Assembly (NCBI RefSeq): GCF_047496725.1
Contig: NC_132971.1
Coordinates: forward strand, 17,912,001 to 17,976,000
Source: Anoplolepis gracilipes
Lineage: Eukaryota; Arthropoda; Insecta; Hymenoptera; Formicidae
DNA: 64,000 nucleotides
Direction of reading: 5' to 3'
A program made the position numbers and the translations under genes. Each line of letters begins with the position of its first letter. Position 1 is the first letter of the stretch. Positions 1-12,120 of this stretch are shown here, in pieces. The notes below the pieces were generated by a model. It worked only from the letters and a program-made list of their open reading frames with translations, was not told the DNA's origin and did not search any database.

Positions 1-3000
1 GCTGAATTGCCTGTTCAAGGTCGACGAATATGGGTTTTTTATTTATTGGCAGAGCGAGGGAAAGGTGAGCTTTTCTTCCGTCGTTTACTATCTTTTGTTT
101 GGTTTGGATAAAAGAACGAGGTGTTTTCTAAGATCTTTAGCGATCTACCGCTCCTGAATAGATACATTTATCCTTATCTTATCTTTCTCCCCTCCGTAGG
201 ACGGTGATGTTATAGAGTTATGTCAAGTGAGCGACATTAGAGCTGGAGGCGTTCCAAAGGTAAAAGAATTGTTTCATTATTTCAAAATAATGATAGCCTT
301 TAATCTATCAAACTTAATTACAAACACTTTGTCAGAAATTAATATAATATTTTATAAGTATATCATAATTTTTGCATATCTAATTGTATGAAAATACGAG
401 CGTTGTATAATAGTTATTACATAACTTTAGTGCGCTTTATGTTCCTTTAGTAAAATAATAATATCAGAGAAAATATTTGCATTGTATTATCGATATATTT
501 ATTACAATTTTTTAAATTATATTTGCAAATTATTTAGTACATCTTGATTTCGTAATAATATAAATTTTAATATATGTTCTAGATATACTTTTCCTAATTA
601 TAACAAAATTTTAACACATGTTCCAAGTATACTTTTCCTAATTATAACTAAGATATTGACATAATTCTCTATTGACATAATTTCTACTATAAAAAGATAA
701 ATTACTTATATAAATGAAATGACATCTGTCGAACAAAACAATAAAAAAAGAGAAAGAAAGAAAAAAAATATGCTAATAAAAAAGATAATAGCTAATAGAT
801 TGAAGTATTTTAAATAGGACCCAAAGTTATTTGACAAGCTACTCAGCAAGCATGGTGAACAGTTGGACGAAAAGAGCCTAACTATTTGTTCTGGCGTCGA
901 TTACACCAACATCAATTATCAACACGTTGTATGTCCGGATCTTGCCACAGCCAAGGTAAACGTCGCACACTAATCATGATAGCAACAGAAACAGGGCATC
1001 GGTCAAATAAATTATTAATTGACTGGCTGATATGATACGCGATGTAGCATTTATGATTAGTACTATCTTTAATAAAACCATAATTTTTTTATAGTAATAT
1101 TTATTATATAATAAATATTATAATTAATAAATAAAATAATTAAAGATTAATTTAATAATCGTAATTGCAACACAAAACTTTTATTTATCGTGATAATTTT
1201 TGTAAGATATAGATAAAATATAATATAAAAAATAAAATATAATATTGTACAATAAAATTGTAAATGTAGGAAAACGTAAACGTGATAATTATTAAGCTTT
1301 TTATCTGATTTATTAAAAATTATTAACATGTCACTTGCTCAGATATTTTGTTACGTGTATATTTCTCTCATTTCTAAGAAACTTTATCATCAGTTATCAC
1401 CTATACTGGCAGGTAATACGGAAGTAGAATGAGTACGTCATACATGTTTTGTACATGCTATAATTGATTCCTTATCGTATTGTGACCTCTCTGTTCTATA
1501 CTTATTATGCTGAACTCTTAATGTTAAACGTAAAACTTAAACGATAAACTGCTGTATTATAAAAATAATATTACTTATTTATTATTAAATGTTAAGTAGT
1601 TATTAAGATATTATTGAGCTACATTTATCTGCTCTTTATTCCAAATTTAAATATGTATTAAATCTATATATTTTATAAATATTTATATATATATATATAT
1701 ATACATATATATTTTTCGCATTTAGAAAAAATAGAAAAAAATAAAATTTTAAATATAATAGATAATATAATAGATAAATATTTTTTATAAAAAAAAATAA
1801 AATAAAATTCTTCTGTCGTAAAACCATAGTTGCATATTTGATATAAAAGCAACCAAATTTTACTATATAACAAAATTTGGTTGCTTTTATATCAAATATG
1901 CAACTATAGTTTTACGACAGAAGAATTTTATTTTATTTTTTTTTTATAAAAAATATTTATATTTGTCTGCAACATATACATATAATACGTTGCGAATGCA
2001 ATGATTGAAGAGGCTTAATGACTCGTGTGACTTAAATTTATAGTTTGTATCAATCTATTATATTTAATGCATATTTTTTCGTTTTATAAGAAGAAAACGA
2101 TTTATGTTATGGCATTTATATATGTCGTCAGGTATGGTTGGACGGCGTTCGATCGATTACGCACAACGTCAAAGCGAACAACGTTTGTCCGCTTACTTGT
2201 TTGAAGAAACAGTGAGTTTGCCAATGTATTTATATACGTTTGCATTAACGTCTGTAAACAATAGTACTGTTTATCTTCATAAAATAATTAGCCATAAATC
2301 TTACGACATACATAGCGTAACTTCGCATTTCTTTATTTTATTTCTAACGCAAAATAATATCTGATTTAAAATAGAGTGTTGAACAAATTCAATTGAATTA
2401 TTAGTACTGTTGGTCTTTTCAGATTCTCTTTTTAAGTTTTATTGAATCTCTTGTTTTCTCTTAATGGCATTATATAAATTTTATAATATCAGAAACTTAA
2501 GTAAAGTACATGTTGAAAATTAAAGTTAACAAAAATCTGTTTTACTCTAATTTTGTTATTTGCATAATTCTTGTTTTAAGTATATAGTAAAGTAGATGGA
2601 TAAAAAAACGATTTTTATACTATTTTAGTTGGATGCGTTTGAGAATGCTGGTGGATCCTAATGGAAAAGTTCCGGTAAAGGTGGTCGCGAGAACTTTTGC
2701 GTCCGGCAAAACAGAAAAACTCGTTTACCAGTGTCTTTCTGAATTAGGCCTACCTAGTGGAAAAGTATATTGATAATTATTAAAATAAACCATTAATATT
2801 ATTTTTATTTTTCGCAAAAATTATGCAAACACTATTTTTTATTCTCAGAATGACGTGATAGAACCTGATGACTTCACTTTCGACGCATTTTACGCGCTTT
2901 ATCACAAAATATGCCCGAGAAACGACATAGAAGAATTATTTCAATCAATGTGAGTACTTGTTTTAAAAATATAAAAAATCTAAATACATATTTCCCCGCG

Positions 3001-6000
3001 TGTAAAAAAACAATACTCATCTTAACGAGGATTACTAATTATAAGTTTGAATTATCTCAATATCTTGAATACATACAACAATAAGATTATTAGAAAGTTT
3101 TTTAAGTTTCTAAAATTAAAAAATTTAAAGTTTAAAACGTGTTAAAAAGCGTGCGTTTAATAAAAAATATATATATAAAAAATTATTATACATATTTATT
3201 TGTTTTTCATATTTTGTAAATACATTTTGTTCTTTATAGGATATTTCTAATTTATATTTATTTTAAGATGAAGCAGGCATATATACATAGAAAAAAAATG
3301 TTATGTAAATTAATGTGATTATTTATTCTAAAAATTCCAGAACACAGGGTAAGGCTGATACGATTAATTTGGAGCAATTGATTACCTTTCTCAACGAAAA
3401 GCAAAGAGATCCGACCCTGAACGAAATTCTCTATCCACTTTATGATGAGAAACGGGCACTGGAGATTATCAATGATTACGAACAGAACGAAGTTGCTCGT
3501 AATGAAAGTAAGAGCTTGATAAATAAAACATGTAGCTTTGATAAAATGTTTTTCTTGACTTTTCAAATCTAATCGGTTCTCTTCTAAAAAATATTGATTC
3601 TTTTATAGTTATTTAATTTGTCTTTGCATATAAAATATTGGGTTATTGTGGTATTTTAAGGATATAAAGGAGACAGTAAATAAAAAAAGTTCAACATAAC
3701 CACGCAAGAAATTAAGTTAGCTCCATCAATCGAATATAATGTATCTCAACTACGATTTAAAAATTTATATAAATATTGACTCTACTTCTAAACGATTTTC
3801 TTTAAAAAATAACTGCGTATTTTCAGAAACGATGACAAAGGACGGCTTCATAAGGTACCTGATGTCCGATGAGAACGCGCCAGTTTTTCTCGATAGACTT
3901 GATGTTTATATGGATATGGATCAGTCGTTGGCGCATTATTATATCAATTCAAGTCACAATACATATTTAAGCGGACGACAATTTGGTGGAAGGAGCAGTG
4001 TCGAAATGTATAGACAAGTTTTACTTGCCGGATGCAGGTAAAGTATATTACTGTGCAAAATATAGAAACAATGATAACACTTGATTTACGACATATATAT
4101 TCTAGCAATTCTCAATAACTGGTACATATTTATAGCTGCATCGATTGCACTAGCTTAGTAGAGCATTTGAATACTCATTTGAATTTGACATAAAATCGAT
4201 ATTCTTGACATATTAACAAATATTGATTCACTTTTATTTCATAATAATAACATGTAGATAAAAATTTACTTAATTTAATTTTATAATGAATTATAATAAA
4301 GCTTAAAAAAAATTCGAAGTAATAAATAATAAAATGATATAAATATAAATATATTAATTTATTTAATTAATTAATTTTTGTTAATACTTTGTTTAATTTT
4401 AATTTACTAATTTTCATATTAATAATGTCATTATTATGCTTTGTTATCTATAAACAAACGCATAATTATTTTGTAGTATATAAAAAATGACTGATAATTT
4501 CCAAGATTGTGAGAGTTTTAGTTTTTTTATTTCGAATTTAAAGATGCGTCGAATTGGATTGTTGGGATGGCAAAGGGGAAGATGAAGAACCGATAATCAC
4601 TCATGGCAAAGCCATGTGCACCGACATTCTATTCAAGGATGTTATATACGCTGTCAGAGACACAGCTTTCGTTACTTCGGAATATCCAGTAATTCTCAGT
4701 TTTGAAAATCATTGTAGCAAAAAACAGCAATACAAATTGGCCAAGTATTGTGATGAAATTCTGGGTGATTTATTATTGAAGGAACCTTTAAAAGAATATC
4801 CTGTAAGTTGATTAATATCGAGAATATATTATAAAATATTATATATATATATCTGTTTATAAAAAAAAATATAAATTTTTTACTTCAAATTAATTATTAG
4901 AGAATAAATATTATTTTGATAAATTATATAAATAAACACATAAAATATATAAGAGATGTTTTTATCGATTTGCATTTATAATATTTCGATCCTGTAAAAT
5001 CTTGTGTCTCTTTTGAATATATGTATTATTTTAAATGCACTAAAAATAGCTGGACCCAGGAGTACCGTTGCCACCACCCAGCATGCTGAAACGTAAAATT
5101 CTCATTAAGAACAAACGCTTAAAGCCCGAGGTCGAAAAGCAGGAATTGGAGCTCTTTAAACAAGGCCAATTTGTGATCGAGGACGAGGTCAAGGAAGACG
5201 CCAGTGCGCCGCCGACCGTCGCCGCCGTCGTGGAACAGCAACCGGTAAAGGTAACCTTCATTATAATCCTCAGGTTGGAATGGTAGTGCCCCTTCACTTT
5301 AATCGAATTAAGTGGCCATAATTCTTATCGTAAAACGGCAATATATCTTTTTTTTTTAGGAAGAAATCTCTGAATCTGTAACATCGTCGAGCATTCAACA
5401 ACAGCAATCTGGCAGCGGTCCAACCGGTCTCGGCGATAACATAGAACTAGTTGCGGCTCAACCTTATACCGGAAGTACTACCAATGTACATCCGTGGCTA
5501 TCCTCGATGGTTAACTATGCACAACCCATAAAATTTGCAGGGTTCGATGTTGCCGAACGTAAGCGAAACCTATTGCATTTTATTAAAAAAATTAATTATG
5601 TATATTTATTATAACTTTCTACTATTTTTTTCTAAACGTTATTTTTTTACAAATATTAATAAAGAAATAAGTAAAAAATATATAGCAGTAATTATCGAAT
5701 TAATATTTTAACTAAATAATACATTAATATTGATTTTACACACATTACATTTATATTTCTATCACCATGTCTTTCAATATTTGAATATGTGATTACAATG
5801 CTTTTTATACAAGATGTAAAATAAAATTTGGATATAATTTTCGTTCAATATTACGTACATATATAAATACACAATATACTCTTTCCAATAATTAAGATTA
5901 TGATTAATAGTGTAAATTGATTGAAATTACGTTTAAAAACTAATTATCATTTCAGAAAAAAATTTTCATCACAATATGTCTTCCTTTGCGGAAACGGCTG

Positions 6001-6884
6001 GTTTGAATTATTTGAAAACGTCAGCTATTGAGTTTGTAAATTATAACAAACGGCAGATGAGTCGAATTTATCCAAAAGGCACACGAGCTGACTCTTCCAA
6101 TTATATGCCACAGGTAAATACATGACATGTTTGTACAGTGCAATTTGCGCTACAAAGAACACGAAGAAAAGTCTCTCAATGATCGATCGTCGCGAAATAG
6201 GTCTTCTGGAACGCTGGTTGTCAAATGGTGTCGCTGAACTTTCAAACCGCGGATCTGCCCATGCAACTGAACCAAGGCAAGTTCGAGTACAACGGTTCTT
6301 CGGGCTATTTATTAAAGCCAGATTTTATGAGACGAGCTGATAGGAGTTTCGATCCTTTTGCTGAAAGTCCTGTGGATGGAGTGATCGCCACACAGTGTAG
6401 TGTTCAAGTATGTTTCTCTTTTTTAAATGACAACTCTCTCGATATCTCTCATATTCTAAAATTTTTCTCTTCTCTATTTTCGAGATAACTCATAAAACAT
6501 TTAATGCGAATTTTATTCATTATTTCTTTTTTATTATATAAAATTGTGTATTTAGATATTTATCAAATTTTAAAAGTTAGTACTATTTAAATTCCATTTT
6601 TTATAATATTATATAATGTTTAATAAATTTTATTGTATTGATACATTATGTATATTCGTTATCTTCTAAAAAGTTATATTATCGTATTATTTTATTTATT
6701 TTCTCTTTTATATAGTTATTTTTTTCGATAATAATAATACAATTTGATATAAATTCTTTAATTAAGCAATTGTATGAAAATGTTCTATAATACAATTATT
6801 AATAATTTGCTATGTATGTCAAAATATTGATAGTTGATAAATAAGATATATATATTAAAAAAAAATACTCTCATATATATTATT

Positions 6885-6915
<31 letters not shown>

Positions 6916-9900
6916 TTATTTTTTATTTTAACTTTGTAACAGGTAATAGCGGGCCAGTTCTTATCTGACAAGAAAGTCGGAACGTACGTGGAGGTCGAAA
7001 TGTACGGCCTACCAACCGACACGATACGTAAAGAATTTCGCACCAGAGTGGTTCCCGCAAATGGTCTGAACCCCGTTTATAATGAAGAGCCCTTTCTTTT
7101 CAGAAAAGTTGTCCTACCAGATTTGGCTGCTTTGAGATTCGCGGTATACGATGAATCGAATGGCAAGTTGTTAGGGCAAAGAATCGTTCCTTTAGACGGT
7201 TTGCAGGCCGGTTATCGGCACATCGCATTGCGAACCGAAGCCAACTTTCCTATGTCTTTGCCTATGTTGTTTTGTAACATTGACATTAAAATCTATGTGC
7301 CAGATGGTTTTGAAGGTACGATCAATATCATATTAACTATGTTTTAATTACATAATTAAATAATGCGTAAATAAATAATGTTAATTCATTATTTAAATAT
7401 TATATTTTTATATAACTTTTTACTTTTTATAATCATATAATTTTAATCGAAAATATATATATATATATTGACGATATAAACTGATTGTTTTAATTTGGTT
7501 AAATTTTTTTTTAGAATTTATGGACGCCTTAACGGCGCCACGAGCATTTAGAAAGACGGAAAGTATGTCGCAAAATAAAATACGAGGCTTGGGAATTGAA
7601 GAGAGTGATAGCAAAAACAATATGGACAGCAAAAACAACGTATCATCTCACCATTACGAAGCGGCTAAACCAAGAGGTAAATCGTAAAAGGTAAGAACTG
7701 TTAGTGGAGTACTTATACTTACTTCATCTTGTTTTTACAGAGGAAATGAAGTTTGATCCAATTACTCTGGAGACTTTAAGACACGAAAAAGGCTATCAGA
7801 AAGTATTACGGAAACAGCAAAAAGAGTTAGAGTCTTTGAAAAAGAGGCATCACAAGGAGAAATTGACTGTCCAGAAACAACATTGCGTTGCTATAGAGAA
7901 GATTTTTAAAGGAAAAAAGTTAGTCATTTTTGCGCAATTTAAATCAAATTATTACAAAAATATTTGAATTAATAAATTATATATAAATGACGCTTATTTT
8001 TAATAAAAAAATAATTTGACGAAAATAATGAGTTTGAAGTAAAGTACAAAGTAAAAACGTATTTAATGAAAATTTTTTTTTTAATGAAAATTTTTGAACA
8101 AAGTACACATAAAATAAGTAATCTACGCATGCAATTTTAAAAATTGATAGAATTTAAAATTAAATTGATGAAACACTCCTGATGATTAATGATTAAAAGA
8201 ATAAATAATAGCAGAATAATATATTGAAATTAAAAAATCTTTTGTAGTAAAGCGGAGCTTTCAAGAGATCCCACCGTTCGTCGGGCTGTTTCCGAACAGA
8301 CAGCCCAGTGGTCGCGTCTTGCTGACAGACAACGTCGAGAAGAACGTGATCTAGTCCGTGGACATCTGGAGGAGCGACGAGCACAGCTGTGCAAATTATG
8401 CGTAGCCGCACAGCTCACGCAGCAGAAACAGCAAACTGCACGACATGATCGCGAGATGAAAGATATGACTGCGCGACAAGCGAGACTCTCGGTGGAAAGC
8501 GCAAGGGAGGTGATGAATGACAAGACTTTGAAAACGCGAGGGATTAAAGAAGGCAGACTCAGGGAGAAGCAGCAGAACAACACAAAAAAATTCATGGAGG
8601 AACGCAAGATCGCGCAGATGATACAAAACAGGGAGAAGGAGAAGCTCAAAGTGATCCATGAGAAACAACTGGAAGAATTGCAGAAGGATATGAATGCGGT
8701 AAGGCAACAAACTCTTGCTAGGTTAGCAATTTTCCCGGTAGTATAGTTTATTATATTTATACATAGAGATAGAATCTTTATATAATTATCTTAATATAAT
8801 TATAAGCAACTAGAGTGTTTTGATAATAAATTCAAGATTTATTTTAACATTATTTAACCGTTCATATACTAGAAATTGCGAAAAACTTAAATATTTTATT
8901 TAAATTTTGTTTTAATTATTTTAATTATGACTGTCGATACTTTTTCGGTGCTCCCTCCGAATATATGTATTAATTAGCAAATTTGTGATAAAAAATTTAA
9001 TTTGTTAAAAAGTTGAATTTAATTTATTGTATATTTTTGTTTTGTTTTTGCAATTGTAAATTTTTGTTTTGTAATTAACATAATTTTATTTATATAAAAT
9101 GTATATTAAAGTTAATTTTATTTATTTATTTGTCTGTTATCTATGTTTTTCTTAGTTTGTTATACCACGTTTATGCTTTACTTAATATTTTCTTAATAAA
9201 CTTTTTTGTTGAAAAGTATTTTATATTTTTTATTTTTCCTTTGATATGTTTTTTATGTTACATTATATATTTTAAAGAAAATTACGGATTATAAATAGAG
9301 TTATATTGATTTGAAAAAACCCGGTATTATAACAAGTTAATTGTAAAAATTTATGATTCTAAAATAATTATTATTTATAATTTATAAAATACTTAATTCT
9401 CTACGGAACTAATACAATATTATCTCCGTCTGGCTCTTAATAGCCAACAAAATGAAGACTTTGTGTTTTTGTATATAGAAGCACACTAAATTTCTAACAT
9501 ATAATATATAAGAATAATCCTAAGAATCTGATTCTCTAAAATGAAATATAACTTAAACATATATTTTTTATCAGATAACAATAAGATATAAAATATAATT
9601 ATTGCGTACATTATTTTTCTTTTATTCATTTTTTTAAATTAAAAGAAATTTCACAATTTCTCAAATGTCTCACATTTATCCTATTTTGCTCTAGTGTATC
9701 ACACATAGCTTGGCATCGTTGTTTGCACCATGTTGTCTGATATAATTGCAATTTTTTTCTATAAGTTGACCTTTGATTCTTTAATATACAGGGCGATATT
9801 ACAATTATACGATAAATAAATTATTTAATTACTAACATTAAAAAACTAAATTTTAGAGCAAAGAGTTATAATAAAAAATCTAAATACAAAAAAATTATTT

Positions 9901-10055
9901 TCTAATATAAATTTACAATTATATATAAATAACAAACTAATTTTTCAATTTAATTGTTTTAGTTATATAAATAATTTTTTCAGATCATGGATATGTACAA
10001 GAACGAGGACATGGACTATGAGCTGGCTAAGATGTTAGCTGAATTCTATGTGTGA
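1..10055 (+). CDS. norpA: norpA-type phospholipase C beta, copy 1 (5'-truncated by window)
   Basis: Phosphoinositide-specific phospholipase C beta (PLCB4/NorpA class), which cleaves PIP2 to IP3 and DAG downstream of Gq, in insects mainly in photoreceptors. Exons: 1-64 (end of exon 1), 200-259, 818-955, 2132-2211, 2629-2764, 2849-2949, 3341-3507, 3827-4037, 4544-4802, 5050-5250, 5360-5558, 5956-6113, 6201-6407, 6943-7315, 7515-7676, 7741-7918, 8248-8698, 9984-10055; every junction is GT/AG and keeps frame. Domains in order: PH, EF-hand region, PI-PLC X (SSHNTYL with catalytic His, ELDCWDG, THG, FENHC), linker, PI-PLC Y (NYAQPIKF, KRQMSRIYPKGTR), C2 (exon 14), then a charged coiled-coil C-terminal domain. 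No internal stop. If its exon 1 is as long as in copy 2, the protein is 1107 residues, near the usual NorpA length (about 1095). It ends EFYV, in the place of the PDZ-binding tail (FCA) of Drosophila NorpA. Confidence 0.95.
956..2131 (+). other. norpA copy 1 intron 3
   Basis: Intron of 1176 bases between the exon ending CPDLATAK and the exon beginning VWLDGVRSI. It holds a TA-rich run near 1686-1710 and the long palindrome listed separately. I see only one version of the following exon, so there is no evidence here for mutually exclusive alternative exons like the 4A/4B pair of Drosophila norpA. Confidence 0.75.
1777..1957. repeat. Long near-perfect palindrome (MITE-like hairpin) in norpA copy 1 intron 3
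   Basis: The two arms meet at a ten-base loop around 1862-1871. The inner 58 bases of each arm match with one mismatch, and pairing continues outward through A/T runs to about 90 bases per arm. Key outer arm bases are TTCTGTCGTAAAAC and GTTTTACGACAGAA. It resembles a foldback or MITE insertion. The corresponding hairpin of copy 2 is at about 16350-16470. Confidence 0.85.
6893..6914. repeat. (AC)n microsatellite
   Basis: A run of AC dinucleotides about 30 bases upstream of the acceptor of norpA copy 1 exon 14. A slightly different run sits at the same place in copy 2 (about 22189-22207). Confidence 0.9.
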
Positions 10056-11194
10056 TGAGTGCCAGCCAAGTTTCTCTGTAATTCATCTCTATAGCGATAA
10101 TGCACTATGAACGAGGACTGTTTTCAGACAATTTACTATTATCGTTAATTATAATTGAAATTGGGATCAAACTCTGTTAGCTATCATTCTCGTATCTGCC
10201 GACGAATGTCGCGCACTGTGAGAAATCAGATGTAAACGAGCAACTACAGTAACATTTCTAATTCATTCAGCCAAATATTTTTTTATAAAACAAACATCTC
10301 GTGTTTCCATAGTCTCTGAGTACCTATAGACTACTGAGGGAGTCAATAAAACTAAAGTGATCTAGTCAAGTATTAGGTATATAAAAAGAAGTATATCACA
10401 TTATCGGGGGATCCACTGATTACACGGTGTGATCCACTGCGCGATTCGTCGAAGTGAATATTTTTTGATTGTTAACACTATTATCGAAGTCTATCGAAGT
10501 GGCAAATGTGTGTGCGTGTATGTGTGTGTGAGATTGTTGTCTATATTCATGAGTCGATGCCTAATGCCGATAAAAGGACTCTTGCTGTTACCGTGACGAT
10601 TTCTAGACCATACATACCTTGAGTTGAGAGACGCTTTCACGAATCTTAGCCGATAGTTCTCGTGACTGCTGATAATGACTAGAGTATTAATACATTAGAA
10701 TCTCGAGAGATCGTGTAATTTTCAGCCGATGCTCTTACACGAATAGTATCACACAGGTTTGTAAATAAATTTCAAACGGGAGCCTAGTATAATTATTATC
10801 ATACATTGTTGTTTTCATTATATAAAATAATGTTATTTACATTAAATTATTATATCATTCTACATATATATCTATATATTAGATATAAAGGACGAAATAA
10901 AAAAATATTACAAATTACGTTCGCGATTATTACTTTTTTTGCTAGATTATAGGCGATTATTTTCGCAAGAGCATGTGCCTGTGTACGTCAATAAAAACTA
11001 TGATACAGTAAAAACTATTACAACAAATGTAAAAAATATTTTACACAAAACATATAATTTATTTTATTTCATTATTATAAGCGCAGTTGAATGAATCAGA
11101 TACCTGAGATATCTTATTATTTAAAATTAATTTTAATCCAAATTAATCACTCCAAAAAATAATACTTTAATATATTTTTTAAACATATATTTTC
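10056..11194. other. norpA copy 1 3' UTR and spacer to the convergent relic
   Basis: Closely matches the region after copy 2 (24655-25760), so it belongs to the duplicated unit. It contains AATAAA motifs (for example near 10345 and 10761) that could serve as polyadenylation signals, and a GT-rich patch near 10506-10530. No coding region is supported. Confidence 0.6.
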
Positions 11195-11740
11195 TTAATT
11201 TTTTTCGTACATGGAGAGATAATCATGTGTCTCATCGTCGTGATTAAAATAATGACCGAATACATCTGACTTGATATCGGCGAGAGCAAATTCTTCATAT
11301 GAAGCTGAAACAAATAATGTAATGAATTCTCTATATTTGTCAAGAAAAAAATAATAGTATATCAACGATTTTTTAAAAATAATATTAAAATAATATTAAA
11401 TAATATTTCTTTAAGTTTATATTATTTTTAAGCTATATCGAATATTAATATATTAGTGTTTTTAATTCAAATTGTTAATGATATATCTTTTTTTCAAGCA
11501 TTTTAATGCCATCTTAACTAAAAAAAAATACATATTATAATAATTTATATGTATTAAATTGACATTTTAATTAATAATAATTTTGTATGTAAAAATCAGA
11601 CAATTTATTATAAATTTACATTTTGATTTACCTGAATGGGGTATTTTGATGTCATCTATATCGTTATGAGACTCCACGATTTGAATAATTGGTTGGTAAT
11701 ATGCATGATGAACCTAACCTAAATTCACTATCTTTGATTT
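11195..11740 (-). pseudogene. Truncated relic of the small secreted His/Asp-rich gene
   Basis: Duplicate of the 3' two-thirds of the gene at 25761-26703. The last exon (11195-11304, 110 nt as in the intact gene) is still open, and its splice acceptor is intact. The preceding exon is recognisable from 11632 up to about 11740, with its donor intact. There it stops: the first part of exon 2, exon 1 and the promoter are absent. Within the remaining part the intact gene has one TTAGG, whereas the relic has TTAGGTTAGG, a six-base gain that puts an in-frame TAG at 11714-11716. It marks the right edge of the duplicated segment and is presumably non-functional. Confidence 0.85.
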
Positions 11741-12027
11741 TACAATAAAATATTAAAAAACATGTAATTTGCATACAGTGTCACAGAATTACATACTATT
11801 CATTATATTTATTTTATTAATAACTTTACAAGAAATAACGAGAGTTGATTAAAACTGTCACAACATTACTCAGAGGATGACTTTGATAACATTACTGACA
11901 ATTAATGAGGTAGTGTTTCTTTATATCTGTGTAATTAGCAAACAATTTACGTAATAAAATCAACTGCAAACTTTTAACAAATCATTCATTTAGCATATCT
12001 TTATTTTTTACATACTAGGACAGTTTA

Positions 12028-12048
12028 AGCGCGCGCTACGCGCGCGCT
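12028..12048. repeat. GC-rich perfect hairpin
   Basis: Nine-base arms AGCGCGCGC and GCGCGCGCT around a three-base loop, a striking GC-only stem in very AT-rich surroundings. Possibly a transposon end; function unknown. Confidence 0.8.
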
Positions 12049-12060
12049 ATTTATTTTGTT

Positions 12061-12120
12061 TGTATTTATATTGTGTTATATGGTTAGGTATGTGTTTATA
12101 TTGTGTTGTATGGTTAGATA
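12061..12120. repeat. 30-bp direct tandem repeat, two units
   Basis: Two adjacent 30-base units built on TTATATTGTGTT and TATGGTTAG, with a few differences between them. It immediately follows the GC hairpin. Confidence 0.75.

Noticed and set aside
8230..8710. Overlapping antisense frames over norpA exon 17 (also 23560-23989)
   Set aside because: They are antisense to the charged coiled-coil exon, which is in frame with the whole PLC gene.
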